A stretch of 57,265 nt of DNA from an uncultured Bacteroidales bacterium (lineage in GTDB: Bacteria > Bacteroidota > Bacteroidia > Bacteroidales > P3), in contig CAJOFL010000012.1 of the NCBI GenBank assembly GCA_905233895.1, forward strand, positions 1 to 57,265. The letters run 5' to 3'. This document shows positions 1-8,778 of the stretch, piece after piece. Each line of letters opens with the position of its first letter. Position 1 is the stretch's first letter. Below the pieces are notes generated by a model. It was given only the letters and a program-made list of their open reading frames with translations. It was not told the DNA's origin and searched no databases. Position numbers and translations under genes: made by a program.

Positions 1-972
1 GGCGACACTATCCGCGGTCGGGTGCGCCCGCCTCGCGACGGCGACAAGTTTTTCCCGATGGTGAAGCTGATGGAGATTAACGGCCTGAGCCCCGAACGCA
101 TACGCGACCGCGTTCCGTTCGAGAGCCTCACCCCGCTGTTCCCCAACGAGAAGTTCAAGCTGACCGGCCATCCGCAGGAAACGGTCTCGACCCGCATTAT
201 CGACCTTTTCACCCCTATCGGGAAGGGGCAGCGCGGCCTTATAGTGGCCCAGCCGAAGACCGGCAAGACCACTCTCCTGAAGGAAATTGCCAACGCTATC
301 GCGTTCAACCACCCCGAGGTCTACCTTATGGTGCTGCTTATTGACGAGCGCCCCGAGGAAGTGACCGACATGCAGCGTTCGGTGAAGGCCGAGGTGATTG
401 CCTCGACGTTCGACGAGCCGGCCGACCGTCATGTGAGGATTGCCAATATCGTGCTCGAGAAGGCCAAGCGCCTCACGGAGTGCGGCCACGACGTGATGAT
501 TGTGCTCGACTCTATCACGCGCCTCGCGCGAGCATATAATACTGTGCAACCCGCCAGCGGCAAGGTGCTCAGCGGCGGTGTGGAGGCCAACGCCCTGCAG
601 AAGCCGAAGCGTTTCTTCGGCGCCGCCCGCAAGATTGAGGGCGGCGGAAGCCTAACCATCATCGCCACCGCCCTGACCGAAACGGGCTCGAAGATGGACG
701 ACGTGATTTTCGAGGAGTTCAAGGGTACCGGCAATATGGAGTTGCAGCTCGACCGCCGCCTCTCGAACAAGCGCATCTTCCCGGCTATCGACCTCACCGC
801 TTCGTCGACCCGCCGCGACGACCTGCTGGTAAAACCCGACATACTGACCCGCAGCGTGGTGTTGCGCAACCACCTGACCGACCTCACTCCCATCGAGGCC
901 ATGGAGTTCCTCCAGAAGACCATCCGCAATACCAGGGATAACGAGGAGTACCTTTATACGATGGACAAATGA
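1..972 (+). CDS. rho: Transcription termination factor Rho, C-terminal part (5' truncated by the window edge)
   Basis: The reading frame is open from base 1, so the gene starts outside the window; 323 codons remain. Rho is the hexameric RNA-dependent ATPase that terminates untranslated transcripts. The fragment begins in the end of the RNA-binding region and holds the whole ATPase core. The P-loop QPKTGKTT is at fragment residues 84-91 and the Walker B stretch [15 protein letters not shown] follows about 85 residues later. The Q-loop/R-loop part (GGGSL...[12 protein letters not shown]) and the conserved C-terminus [22 protein letters not shown] segment are also visible. The stop overlaps the next start as ATGA, which suggests translational coupling to the aldolase gene. 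Confidence 0.97.
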   Translation, partial: GDTIRGRVRPPRDGDKFFPMVKLMEINGLSPERIRDRVPFESLTPLFPNEKFKLTGHPQETVSTRIIDLFTPIGKGQRGLIVAQPKTGKTTLLKEIANAIAFNHPEVYLMVLLIDERPEEVTDMQRSVKAEVIASTFDEPADRHVRIANIVLEKAKRLTECGHDVMIVLDSITRLARAYNTVQPASGKVLSGGVEANALQKPKRFFGAARKIEGGGSLTIIATALTETGSKMDDVIFEEFKGTGNMELQLDRRLSNKRIFPAIDLTASSTRRDDLLVKPDILTRSVVLRNHLTDLTPIEAMEFLQKTIRNTRDNEEYLYTMDK

Positions 973-2033
973 AACGCGGATTCGGCTCGGACAATCACTC
1001 GGGCGTAAGTCCTGAGATTCTGCAGGCTATCGCCGAGGCCAACAGGGGCCACGCCCTCGCCTACGGCGACGACGAATGGTGCCAGGAGGCGGAGCGCGTG
1101 TTCCGCCACCACTTCGGCGAGGGGGCCAAGGTCTATTTCGTCTTCAACGGCACCGGCGCCAACGTGCTGAGCATCGACCTCATGTGCCGCTCGCACGAGG
1201 CGGTGGTATGTGCCGAGACTGCCCATATCAACGTGGACGAATGCGGTGCGCCGCAGCGGGTGGTGGGCTGCCGCCTGCTGACCGTCGACACGCCCGACGG
1301 CAAGCTCACGCCGGAGCTGGTGAAAGGCCGCCTCCACGGCTTCGGCTTCGAACATCACTCGCAGCCCAAGGCCATAAGCATCACCCAAAGCACCGAACTG
1401 GGCACCCTCTACACACCGGACGAGGTGCGCGCCCTTGCCGAACTGGCCCACAGCCACAACATGTACCTCCACATGGACGGTGCCCGCCTGGCCAATGCGG
1501 CCGTTGCCCTCGGGGCCTCGTTTGAGGAGTTGACGGCCGGATGCGGCGTGGACATCCTCTCGTTCGGCGGTACGAAGAACGGTATGCTCATGGGCGAAAG
1601 CGTGGTGGTCCTCAACGAGAAGCTGGATGTCGACGCCAAATACCGTCGCAAGCAGATGACCCAGCTGGCCAGCAAGATGCGCTTCACGGCGGCGCAGTTC
1701 ATCGCCTACCTCGAATGCGGCCTTTGGCGCCGCAACGCCGAGCACAGCAACCGGATGGCCCGCCGCCTCGAAGAGGAGGTGCGCCGGGTGCCCGGCGTGG
1801 AGGTGATCTACCCCGTCCAGGTCAACGGAGTCTTCGCCCGTCTTCCGCGCGAAGCATGGCAGGCTTTGCAGAAGGAGTTCTTCTTCTACGACTGGGATTT
1901 CGACCGCGACGAGGTCCGCTGGATGTGCTCGTTCGACACCACGGAAGAGGACATCACGGCCTTCGCCGCCGCCCTCCGCAAGGTCATGGGGCAGAGTGGC
2001 CAGACGACTTGCGCCAGCAAAACTGAACACTGA
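969..2033 (+). CDS. ltaE: Low-specificity L-threonine aldolase (PLP-dependent, beta-eliminating lyase family)
   Basis: This 354-residue fold-type I PLP enzyme should cleave L-threonine or allo-threonine to glycine and acetaldehyde in the cytoplasm. The N-terminus [14 protein letters not shown] is typical of the family. It is followed by [10 protein letters not shown] (cofactor phosphate region), [10 protein letters not shown] (Asp that contacts the PLP pyridine) and SFGGTKNGM, whose lysine should be the Schiff-base residue. The length fits the family. It overlaps rho by 4 bp. Its last codons run into a period-7 repeat tract that continues to the folE start. Substrate stereochemistry cannot be read from sequence. 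Confidence 0.93.
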   Translation: MKRGFGSDNHSGVSPEILQAIAEANRGHALAYGDDEWCQEAERVFRHHFGEGAKVYFVFNGTGANVLSIDLMCRSHEAVVCAETAHINVDECGAPQRVVGCRLLTVDTPDGKLTPELVKGRLHGFGFEHHSQPKAISITQSTELGTLYTPDEVRALAELAHSHNMYLHMDGARLANAAVALGASFEELTAGCGVDILSFGGTKNGMLMGESVVVLNEKLDVDAKYRRKQMTQLASKMRFTAAQFIAYLECGLWRRNAEHSNRMARRLEEEVRRVPGVEVIYPVQVNGVFARLPREAWQALQKEFFFYDWDFDRDEVRWMCSFDTTEEDITAFAAALRKVMGQSGQTTCASKTEH

Positions 2034-2050
2034 ACGCTAAACACTAAACC
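2023..2050 (+). repeat. Period-7 tract ending at the folE start codon
   Basis: Four consecutive heptamers of the form CTRAACN run without a gap up to the folE ATG. They overlap the last three codons and stop of the aldolase gene. The sense strand is A-rich and G-poor, so it should be unstructured as a leader. Similar tracts precede terC, the glsB-like gene, the DUF6266 gene and prfB. Confidence 0.8.
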
Positions 2051-2656
2051 ATGGAATTGGGATACCAAAAGATTGACAAGTATGACGAGCGGTGTGTGGC
2101 CGAAATGGCAACGCACTACAAGGAGATACTGCGCCTGCTGGGCGAGGACCCCGAGAGGGAAGGGCTGCTGAAAAGCCCCGAACGTATAGCCAAGGCGATG
2201 CTCTTCTTCACCAACGGCTACGACCTCAACCCCGAGGAGATACTCCGCTCGGCGATGTTCCACGAAGACTACCGCCAGATGGTGGTGGTGAAGGACATCG
2301 AACTCTACTCGCTCTGCGAGCACCACATGGTGCCATTCGTCGGCAAAGCCCACGTGGCCTATATCCCCAACGGCACCATTGTGGGATTGAGCAAGATACC
2401 GCGGGTGGTCGACGCCTATGCCCGTCGCCTCCAGGTTCAGGAACGCCTGACCAAACAAATCAAGGATTGCATCCAGCGCACCCTCAACCCGCTCGGCGTG
2501 GCTGTGGTTATCGAGGCACAGCACATGTGTATGAGCATGCGAGGGGTCCAGAAACAGAACTCGGTGACCACCACCAGCGATTTCACCGGTGCCTTCATGA
2601 AAGACCCCAAAACCCGTGAGGAGTTTATGAACATAATTGGGGTGTCGCTGCATTGA
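2051..2656 (+). CDS. folE: GTP cyclohydrolase I (tetrahydrofolate/pterin biosynthesis)
   Basis: FolE opens the GTP ring to give 7,8-dihydroneopterin triphosphate, the first step of folate synthesis; 201 residues is the normal type IA size. Visible signatures are [16 protein letters not shown] near residues 35-50, the zinc-binding [10 protein letters not shown] with Cys and two His, the [23 protein letters not shown] block, and [10 protein letters not shown] with the second zinc cysteine. The start is the only ATG that keeps the family N-terminus, and it directly follows the heptamer tract. It sits 17 bp after the aldolase stop. Confidence 0.97.
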   Translation: MELGYQKIDKYDERCVAEMATHYKEILRLLGEDPEREGLLKSPERIAKAMLFFTNGYDLNPEEILRSAMFHEDYRQMVVVKDIELYSLCEHHMVPFVGKAHVAYIPNGTIVGLSKIPRVVDAYARRLQVQERLTKQIKDCIQRTLNPLGVAVVIEAQHMCMSMRGVQKQNSVTTTSDFTGAFMKDPKTREEFMNIIGVSLH

Positions 2657-2694
2657 AGTTGCAATAAATCGCGTCGTTTCAGAACTAAAAAGGT

Positions 2695-4017
2695 ATGACA
2701 CTGACGATAATACTCTCCGCCGTGGCGCTCGTCGTGGGATGGCTGGTTGGATGGCTGATGCAAAAAGGCCGTAACGCCGCCGCCTTCGTCGCCAAACAGG
2801 AATCCCTCTATGCCGAGAAGGCCGCCCTCCAGGCAGAAGGGGAGGCCCTCCGTCGCGAACTGGAGTTGGTAAAGGAACAGGTTGCCAAGGATGACCGTAA
2901 GCGAGACGAAGCCTTCGAACGCCAACTCGAGATGGCCAAAGAGCAGATGCAAAACGCCACCCAGAAGATGCTCGAACAAAGGGCCGAAGCCCTTGGCAAG
3001 ACAAACAACGAGCAGATGGCCAGCGTGGTCGACCCGCTCAAGGAACAACTCGAGGCGATGCGCAAACAGGTGAACGAAAGCCTCAAGACCTCGACAGAAA
3101 GCCGTACCTCTATCGAGAAAGCCATTGAAAGCCTGGTGAAACGCACCGAGCAGATGAGCACCGACGCCAACAACCTGGCCCGTGCCCTGAAAAACGAATC
3201 GAAAACCCAGGGCAACTGGGGCGAGATGATACTCGACACCATCCTCGAAAATTCCGGGCTGGAGAAAGGCGAGCACTATGAAACCCAGGTAACACTCCGC
3301 GACAGCGATGGACATACGATAAGCAACGACGAGACCGGTCGCCGGATGGTACCCGACGTCATAGTCCACTATCCCGACGGCAAAGATGTCATCATCGATT
3401 CGAAAGTATCGCTCAAAGCCTATCTCGACTATTGCAACGCCGAAAGCGACGAGGAACGCAACCTTGCCCTTCAGCGCCACCTGGACAGCGTTCGCCAGCA
3501 TGTCAAGGAACTCCGCCTGAAAAACTATGCAAAATATATCAAGGCTCCGCGTCAGGCCCTACAATATATGATAATGTTCGTGCCCAACGAGTCGGCCATG
3601 CAACTGGCCCTCGGTGCCGACCACAACCTCTGGCGCGAAGCATTTGAATCGGGCATCTGCATCACCTCGGAGCAGAATCTTATCGTACTGTTGAGAATGA
3701 TAAAACTCGCCTGGACCCAAGTGCAGCAGTTCAACAACCAGCAACAAATCATGTCACAGGCACAGACCCTTCTCGACCGTGTGGCGCTCTTTATCGAACG
3801 CTTCCGCAAGGTGCAGAGCGGTATAATGGATCTCCAACGCCGAGCCGACGAAGCCAACGTGACCCTTATCGGTCGCCAGAGCGTACTTGGCGCCGCAAAA
3901 GAGATGGAACGCCTTGGTGCAAAAACCAGCGCAACGCGTCACCTGCCCGAAATGCCGCTGATTCCACCCGAGGATATTGAACCCGAAACCAACGAAAACA
4001 CAACCCAGGAAATATGA
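2695..4017 (+). CDS. rmuC: DNA recombination protein RmuC
   Basis: This 440-residue protein has one N-terminal transmembrane helix (about residues 4-22). A long Lys/Glu/Gln-rich coiled coil follows (about 28-150), then the RmuC domain (about 155-400) with GNWGEMILDTILENSGL and PDVIVHYPDGKDVIIDSKVSLKAY-like signatures. The family has a restriction-endonuclease-like core and limits rearrangements at inverted repeats. That is worth noting in a genome so rich in short repeats, although the link is only inference. Its stop overlaps the next gene as ATGA. Confidence 0.95.
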   Translation: MTLTIILSAVALVVGWLVGWLMQKGRNAAAFVAKQESLYAEKAALQAEGEALRRELELVKEQVAKDDRKRDEAFERQLEMAKEQMQNATQKMLEQRAEALGKTNNEQMASVVDPLKEQLEAMRKQVNESLKTSTESRTSIEKAIESLVKRTEQMSTDANNLARALKNESKTQGNWGEMILDTILENSGLEKGEHYETQVTLRDSDGHTISNDETGRRMVPDVIVHYPDGKDVIIDSKVSLKAYLDYCNAESDEERNLALQRHLDSVRQHVKELRLKNYAKYIKAPRQALQYMIMFVPNESAMQLALGADHNLWREAFESGICITSEQNLIVLLRMIKLAWTQVQQFNNQQQIMSQAQTLLDRVALFIERFRKVQSGIMDLQRRADEANVTLIGRQSVLGAAKEMERLGAKTSATRHLPEMPLIPPEDIEPETNENTTQEI

Positions 4018-4670
4018 GGAAAACACTTGCATCCATTCTGATAGCCATGCTTCTGGTCTCAGCTGGCCACCTGCAGGCCCAAATCACACACGCCTCGCAA
4101 GGCAGGCTTGACGAGAACGCTACCGAAGCCCTCAAGAAAGCCTCCGACCGTTTCAACCAGAATGTCAGTTTCACCGTCACACTCACCACATACGATAGCC
4201 AACGGAAAAAGACCGGTAGCCATAGCGCCGAAGTACGCTATAACAAAGGGAAGTACCGTCTAGTCCTGCCCGACCAGGAACTTATCAGCGACGGCACAAC
4301 CGTATGGCACTGGAACAAACAGGCCAAGGAGGTGACTGTAAACAATATGGGCGATGACGACATCGACCTGATGAACCCCGGTCGCTTGCTGGCCAACTAC
4401 AACCGTAGCTTCAAGGCCAAATATATTCGCACCGACGACGATGGAACTGCGGTGATAGACCTCCAGCCACGTTCGGCCCGTAGTTACCACAAGATTCGTC
4501 TCCTTATCGATGAGGAAAGCGGACTTCTAAAAACCATGGAGGTGCACAAGTACGATTCGAGCCGCGATATCTACAGCATATCCAACTTCAAACGAACTGC
4601 CAACGCTGCATCGCAGTTTACCTTCGATGCAACAAAACATACCGATGTTGAAATAATCGACATGCGATGA
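4014..4670 (+). CDS. Outer-membrane lipoprotein carrier LolA-like protein
   Basis: The 218-residue protein has a clear signal peptide (Lys-Arg start, hydrophobic stretch, cleavage near LQA-Q at residue 23). The mature part resembles the LolA half-barrel: repeated beta strands and the motifs LISDGTTVWHWNKQAKEVTVN and NPGRLLANYNRSFKAKY. In Bacteroidetes this family is the usual candidate for shuttling lipoproteins across the periplasm. It is translationally coupled to rmuC by a 4-bp overlap and to tsaB by another. The fold assignment is firm; the exact cargo role is inferred from the family. Confidence 0.85.
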   Translation: MRKTLASILIAMLLVSAGHLQAQITHASQGRLDENATEALKKASDRFNQNVSFTVTLTTYDSQRKKTGSHSAEVRYNKGKYRLVLPDQELISDGTTVWHWNKQAKEVTVNNMGDDDIDLMNPGRLLANYNRSFKAKYIRTDDDGTAVIDLQPRSARSYHKIRLLIDEESGLLKTMEVHKYDSSRDIYSISNFKRTANAASQFTFDATKHTDVEIIDMR

Positions 4671-5356
4671 AACTGCTGTTAATAGAAACCGCCACTCAAG
4701 TATGCTCCGTAGCCATCGCAGAGGATGACAAGATTCTTGCCCTACGCGAGAGCGACGAACCCAACGCACATTCATCGCACCTTGCGCCTTATGTCGATGA
4801 AATGATCCGTGAAATCGGCATGACCACTAGCGACATTGAGGCTGTGGGGGTGTCGGCAGGCCCCGGAAGCTATACAGGATTGCGCATCGGAGTAAGCAGT
4901 GCCAAAGGATTCTGTTACGCAACTGGTGCACCGCTCGTAGCCGTGCCCACTTTGTTCAGTATGGCCTCTCTCTACTATCGTCGCCATCCAGAATATCACG
5001 GCATTGTCTGTCCGATGATTGATGCCCGTCGTATGGAATGCTATACGATGATTGTGGCCGGTGACCAAATCCTGCGCGACACACAGGCCGACATCATAAC
5101 TGAAGGTATATATAACGATTATTTGAATGGGGGAGAGGTGACATTTATCGGCGATGGCACAGCGAAGTCGCGCCCTCTCCTAGCGACTCACCCCAATGCC
5201 CGCTTCGACGAGGATTTCCGCCCATCGGCTGAAGGTCTTCTTCCGACGGCCATTGCAAAAATGGCTGCCGGGAAAACCGAGGATGTGGCCTACTTCGAGC
5301 CGTTCTACCTCAAAGACTTTATTGCAAAGAAAAGTGTAGTACACGGACTGAGATAA
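4667..5356 (+). CDS. tsaB: tRNA N6-threonylcarbamoyladenosine (t6A) biosynthesis protein TsaB
   Basis: TsaB partners TsaD and TsaE to place threonylcarbamoyl on A37 of ANN-decoding tRNAs. The 229-residue length and the ASKHA-type N-terminus LLLIETATQVCSVAI fit. GVSAGPGSYTGLRIGVSSAKG, the diagnostic TsaB block, lies near residues 62-82, and PMIDARRMECYT matches the mid-protein MIDARRxEVY motif. It overlaps the LolA-like gene by 4 bp. A GGAG stretch follows the stop and may serve the permease gene 10 bp downstream. Confidence 0.95.
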   Translation: MKLLLIETATQVCSVAIAEDDKILALRESDEPNAHSSHLAPYVDEMIREIGMTTSDIEAVGVSAGPGSYTGLRIGVSSAKGFCYATGAPLVAVPTLFSMASLYYRRHPEYHGIVCPMIDARRMECYTMIVAGDQILRDTQADIITEGIYNDYLNGGEVTFIGDGTAKSRPLLATHPNARFDEDFRPSAEGLLPTAIAKMAAGKTEDVAYFEPFYLKDFIAKKSVVHGLR

Positions 5357-5366
5357 TTTTGGAGCT

Positions 5367-6449
5367 ATGGCTGGATTTATAGGGAAACGGGTGATGTATG
5401 GACTCTTGGTGCTGCTAGGAGTGGTTACACTGGTGTTCTTCCTCTTTAACGTACTTCCCGGCGACCCGGCACGGATGATGTTGGGCCAACGAGCCGATCA
5501 GGAAAGCATCGACATCATTAACCACGACCTTGGTCGCGACAAACCCCTTGTTACCCAATACGCCGCCTACCTCAATGATCTACTGCCCATATCCATCCAT
5601 AACAACGTCGACCCACAGAACTTTTTCTATCTTTCGCCGGAGAAATACGCCCCGTGCTCCACTTTGCTCCGTATCGGCAAAACGTCCATAGTGCTGAAGG
5701 CTCCATATCTGCGTCGTTCATACCAAAGCCAACGCCGTGTATCGGAAATCATCTCCACTGCATTTCCCCAGACGGCATTGCTGGCTGTGGTAGCAATGAT
5801 ATTCGCGTTGGCGGTGGGTATTTCACTTGGAGTGGTAGCTGCGCTTCACAAAGACACCTGGATAGACCGTCTCATACTAATAATCTCAACCCTAGGCATG
5901 TCGCTTCCATCGTTCTTTGCCGCCATCCTGGTGGCATGGCTTTTTGCCTATGTTATGGCCGATTGGACACACCTCAATATGTTTGGAAACCTATATACGG
6001 TTGATGATTATGGCTGTGGCGAATATATTGACCTTAAAAACCTTATCCTGCCGGCATTCACCCTCGGCATACGTCCACTTGCCACGTTGACCCAATTGAC
6101 CAAGAATTCGATGCTTGAAGCCCTCTCGCAGGACTATATTCGTACCGCGAGAGCCAAAGGACTTTCTCATCGTCGAGTTGTGGTGCATCACGCCTTACGT
6201 AATGCTCTCAACCCCGTTGTTACTTCAGCCAGCGGATGGCTTGCATCTTTATTGGCAGGTGCAGTATTCGTTGAATATGTATTCGACTGGAAGGGGATGG
6301 GTGTGGTGATTGTCGACGGCCTTGAAAAGTATGACTTCCCTGTAGTAATGGGTACCATATTATTTATCTGTCTCCTTTTGGTGGTCATCAATATCATTAC
6401 TGACATTCTTTATGGAATACTCGACCCACGGGTTCGGGTAAGCAAATAA
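5367..6449 (+). CDS. ABC transporter permease, DppB/OppB type (peptide or nickel family)
   Basis: A 360-residue inner-membrane protein with an N-terminal helix (FIGKRVMYGLLVLLGVVTLVF) and the family motif FNVLPGDPARMMLGQRA. A roughly 80-residue extracytoplasmic insertion follows, then a core of five helices. The EAA loop that docks the ATPase is visible as DYIRTARAKGLSHRRVVVHH. The family works as a heterodimer with a DppC-like permease, two ATPases and a binding protein. None of these is adjacent, so this is an isolated component here. It is the last gene of the rightward run and is followed by a terminator. Substrate unknown. Confidence 0.9.
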   Translation: MAGFIGKRVMYGLLVLLGVVTLVFFLFNVLPGDPARMMLGQRADQESIDIINHDLGRDKPLVTQYAAYLNDLLPISIHNNVDPQNFFYLSPEKYAPCSTLLRIGKTSIVLKAPYLRRSYQSQRRVSEIISTAFPQTALLAVVAMIFALAVGISLGVVAALHKDTWIDRLILIISTLGMSLPSFFAAILVAWLFAYVMADWTHLNMFGNLYTVDDYGCGEYIDLKNLILPAFTLGIRPLATLTQLTKNSMLEALSQDYIRTARAKGLSHRRVVVHHALRNALNPVVTSASGWLASLLAGAVFVEYVFDWKGMGVVIVDGLEKYDFPVVMGTILFICLLLVVINIITDILYGILDPRVRVSK

Positions 6450-6455
6450 CAAAAA

Positions 6456-6480
6456 AAACAGAACCTTTTGAGTTCTGTTT
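6456..6480 (+). terminator. Intrinsic terminator after the permease gene (likely bidirectional)
   Basis: A perfect 9-bp stem (AAACAGAAC with GTTCTGTTT) encloses a 7-base loop, with A-run on the left and T-run on the right. It ends the rightward operon and lies just past the 3' end of the leftward tRNA. Confidence 0.85.
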
Positions 6481-6489
6481 CCTGATTAG

Positions 6490-6563
6490 TGACTCCTGCA
6501 GGATTCAAACCTGCAACCTTCTGATCCGTAGTCAGATGCTCTATTCAGTTGAGCTAAGGAGCC
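6490..6563 (-). tRNA. tRNA-Arg (anticodon ACG)
   Basis: Read on the minus strand, a full cloverleaf forms. The acceptor is GGCTCCT with AGGAGTC, the D-arm GCTC/GAGC, the anticodon stem TCTGA/TCAGA with loop CTACGGA (anticodon ACG), and the T-arm GCAGG/CCTGC with TTTGAAT. No CCA is encoded. A -7 box lies about 41 bp upstream. Confidence 0.97.
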
Positions 6564-6603
6564 ATCTGTGTTCCCTTCGATATTTACCTCTTGAAAACGG
6601 GTG

Positions 6604-6611
6604 CAAAAGTA
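6604..6611 (-). promoter_or_regulatory. -7 box of the tRNA-Arg promoter
   Basis: Minus-strand TACTTTTG followed by CA matches the Bacteroidetes TAnnTTTG element, about 40 bp before the tRNA 5' end, which leaves room for a short precursor leader. Confidence 0.6.
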
Positions 6612-6712
6612 CTACTTTTTTCAATACTGGCAAAATATTTTTTGAAATTAATTAACTTTAAGCCTGTAATGATCTGATTCGCAGATAGTACTCTATCTAT
6701 ATTTTTTATCAA

Positions 6713-7234
6713 TTATGCCTGTACTCCATACACTTCCCGGTAGATTATGCTACGAATTTCGTCAAATTCGTCGTCGTCGAGTTCGTATTTCGACATGATA
6801 ATCATCGGCACAGAACGGTTATCATTGTGGTATGAAGGCTGCACATAAGGTTGTGGGTTCTGGAAGAAGCCCATTGAAGCGTAGAATTCAAGACGGTGAT
6901 CGGCTTCTTCGGTGTTGGGCAGTTCAACTTCAAGCACCACCTGTTCCTGCTGCTGGGACAGGAAGTTGAGAAATACGGCTTTGCCGAGCCCCTGGTTGCG
7001 GAGTTCTTCAGCAATGGCAAAATGCTCGATGTAGACGAGGTCGTCGAAAGTCCAATAGGTGAGAATGCCCACGGGGTCGTCACCGTTTTCGGCTACAAGA
7101 AAATGAAATTTGCCGGCATCACGCTGCCGGAGAATACTGAAGGGTGGGCGTTCCTGCTCGGGAAACGCCTCTTCGAAGAGGTCTTGTGCAAAGTGCGAAT
7201 GATCGCTTTCTGCAAGGTTGGTAAATGTTATCAT
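6713..7234 (-). CDS. GNAT-family N-acetyltransferase
   Basis: A 173-residue protein with the GNAT acetyl-CoA pattern. Beta-strand segment VGILTYWTFDDLVYIEHFAI leads into ELRNQGLGKAVFLNFL (motif A, pyrophosphate loop NQGLGK). A C-terminal LEFYASMGFFQNPQPY (motif B) follows. The target amine is unknown. It is the last gene of a leftward run (GT2, sigma factor, beta-barrel, GNAT), with a 20-bp gap after the beta-barrel start-side neighbour. The acidic tail (YELDDDEFDEI) is not part of the core domain. Confidence 0.85.
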   Translation of the reverse strand: MITFTNLAESDHSHFAQDLFEEAFPEQERPPFSILRQRDAGKFHFLVAENGDDPVGILTYWTFDDLVYIEHFAIAEELRNQGLGKAVFLNFLSQQQEQVVLEVELPNTEEADHRLEFYASMGFFQNPQPYVQPSYHNDNRSVPMIIMSKYELDDDEFDEIRSIIYREVYGVQA

Positions 7235-7254
7235 TTATCGTTAATTATTTGTTT

Positions 7255-8172
7255 CTATTGACTGTTTCCGAAAAAACTGAAGTTGTTTATCTCAAACCTT
7301 AGCCCCAGAAGGTGGTTCCATGTTCCTGAGGCATAGCCCTTGAGGTTGATTTTCGAGCGGTAAAGGGTGTAGCCAACACGGATTGCACCGATACCGCTTA
7401 TTTGATATCCCAACATGGTGCTAGAAAAAAGCCCCCAGCCAATACCACCCTGATTGATATATTCGTATTGGCCAACTCCGAAATCGGGAGACTGACCATC
7501 CCAAACGTCTAGTATAGAATAGTTCACACCTGCAATTTCCATTAGTTGTTCTCGAACCTTAGTGTTGTTCATTCCTGCGCCAAGGTCTATTTCCAGGTCC
7601 AATGTTTCGCTTAAGGGCACTTTGCAAGTGACGGCAAAATCGATATTAATACGATCTTCACGTCCCAACATTCCACAACGTACATATTCATCTGTACCAA
7701 GGATACCAGTGCCACCGGTTGCGGAAAGATTGAACGCACCGATAGCGTTGAGACGTGCAATGTCAAAACGCAGCAACCAACCGAACCCCGACTTATAGTC
7801 ATAGCGGAAACCGAGTCCGTAGAGCAATGCAATACGATAATTCATAGTAGGATATTCAACAACCTGAAGTTGGTTATAATTACCAACGGCAGAAGTGATG
7901 AGCCCCTGTTCAGTAAGGTTGTTCCATATCTGAGTACCGTAAGTATTGCTGTGAAGCACACGGTCAATAGTATTTGCATTACCGGGAACACCACTATAGA
8001 AGGCAGCAGTGGTATTGTCGCCCCAGTAGGCTCCAGCATCAGCAAATACCGATAGTCCTGTGTACCGGCTACTGGGAGGCTTGTCATCCGAGCCGACACC
8101 GCAACACCCGTCATCTGCCATTGCCGATACGGCCAACAAGATAGTGGCTAGGATGGCTACTGCATTTTTCAA
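7255..8172 (-). CDS. Outer-membrane beta-barrel protein, exported
   Basis: The 305-residue product starts with a signal peptide (KNAVAILATILLAVSAMA, cleavage near residue 19). The mature chain alternates hydrophobic and polar residues with many Gly and aromatic residues and ends in NNFSFFGNSQ, as in small Bacteroidetes beta-barrels. Near the mature N-terminus there is an unusual DDGCCGVGSDD segment with two adjacent cysteines. The start overlaps the sigma-factor stop by 4 bp, so the two are co-translated. That hints that the sigma factor controls or senses envelope state. No specific function recognised. Confidence 0.75.
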   Translation of the reverse strand: MKNAVAILATILLAVSAMADDGCCGVGSDDKPPSSRYTGLSVFADAGAYWGDNTTAAFYSGVPGNANTIDRVLHSNTYGTQIWNNLTEQGLITSAVGNYNQLQVVEYPTMNYRIALLYGLGFRYDYKSGFGWLLRFDIARLNAIGAFNLSATGGTGILGTDEYVRCGMLGREDRINIDFAVTCKVPLSETLDLEIDLGAGMNNTKVREQLMEIAGVNYSILDVWDGQSPDFGVGQYEYINQGGIGWGLFSSTMLGYQISGIGAIRVGYTLYRSKINLKGYASGTWNHLLGLRFEINNFSFFGNSQ

Positions 8173-8777
8173 ATTGCACCTCCTTTCTGTTCGGACGCAA
8201 TGGCTTGCATGAGGTTCTTGGCCCTCAGGAGACGTATCTTTACTGTGCCTATTGGAATGTCAAGCCGTTCGGCTATTTGTTCGTAACTGAGTTCCTCGAA
8301 ATAGCGTAACTCTACAATTTCTCGATATGGCTGTTTTAGTGCGGCAACCACATCTCGAACGGCATTGTCGCGTTCGGAACGGATAAGGCTCTCTTCTGGA
8401 TCAGGCTGTCCAGATGGAATTTGATACTCGACGAATTCGCCATCAGCACCTCTCTCCAACTCCCCTAGCGAGACTGTATCCATTTTACGCCGACGAAGAT
8501 AGTCAATATAAGTGTTGATACCAATGGAGTAGAGCCACGAACTGAATGTGCCAGTAGGTGCGTATCTGTGCAGTTGACAGAATGCCTTGCTGAACGTGTC
8601 GACCGTAAGGTCGCTGGCCGTAGTGGTATTATGGGTCATGCGCAGCAAAAGCATGTATAACGGCTCACGATAGATGGCCATAAGGTCGGCATAGGCCTTG
8701 TGGCTTCCGGCATCACGAGCAGCGCACACCAGTTGGTAGTCGCGGTCCATGCGTTCATTGGTTGCTGCGTTTCCCAT
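8169..8777 (-). CDS. RNA polymerase ECF-type sigma factor
   Basis: 202 residues with both ECF domains. Region 2 is near residues 30-100 (YREPLYMLLLRMTHN, then the region 2.2-2.4 segment SDLTVDTFSKAF...FSSWLYSIGINTYIDYLRRRK). Region 4 is near 140-195 (QPYREIVELRYFEELSYEQIAERLDIPIGTVKIRLLRAK) with the helix-turn-helix. Between them lies an acidic linker. No anti-sigma gene is adjacent. It sits between a glycosyltransferase (1 bp upstream) and a beta-barrel gene (4-bp overlap), so an envelope regulon is a fair inference. Confidence 0.92.
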   Translation of the reverse strand: MGNAATNERMDRDYQLVCAARDAGSHKAYADLMAIYREPLYMLLLRMTHNTTTASDLTVDTFSKAFCQLHRYAPTGTFSSWLYSIGINTYIDYLRRRKMDTVSLGELERGADGEFVEYQIPSGQPDPEESLIRSERDNAVRDVVAALKQPYREIVELRYFEELSYEQIAERLDIPIGTVKIRLLRAKNLMQAIASEQKGGAI

Positions 8778-8778
8778 T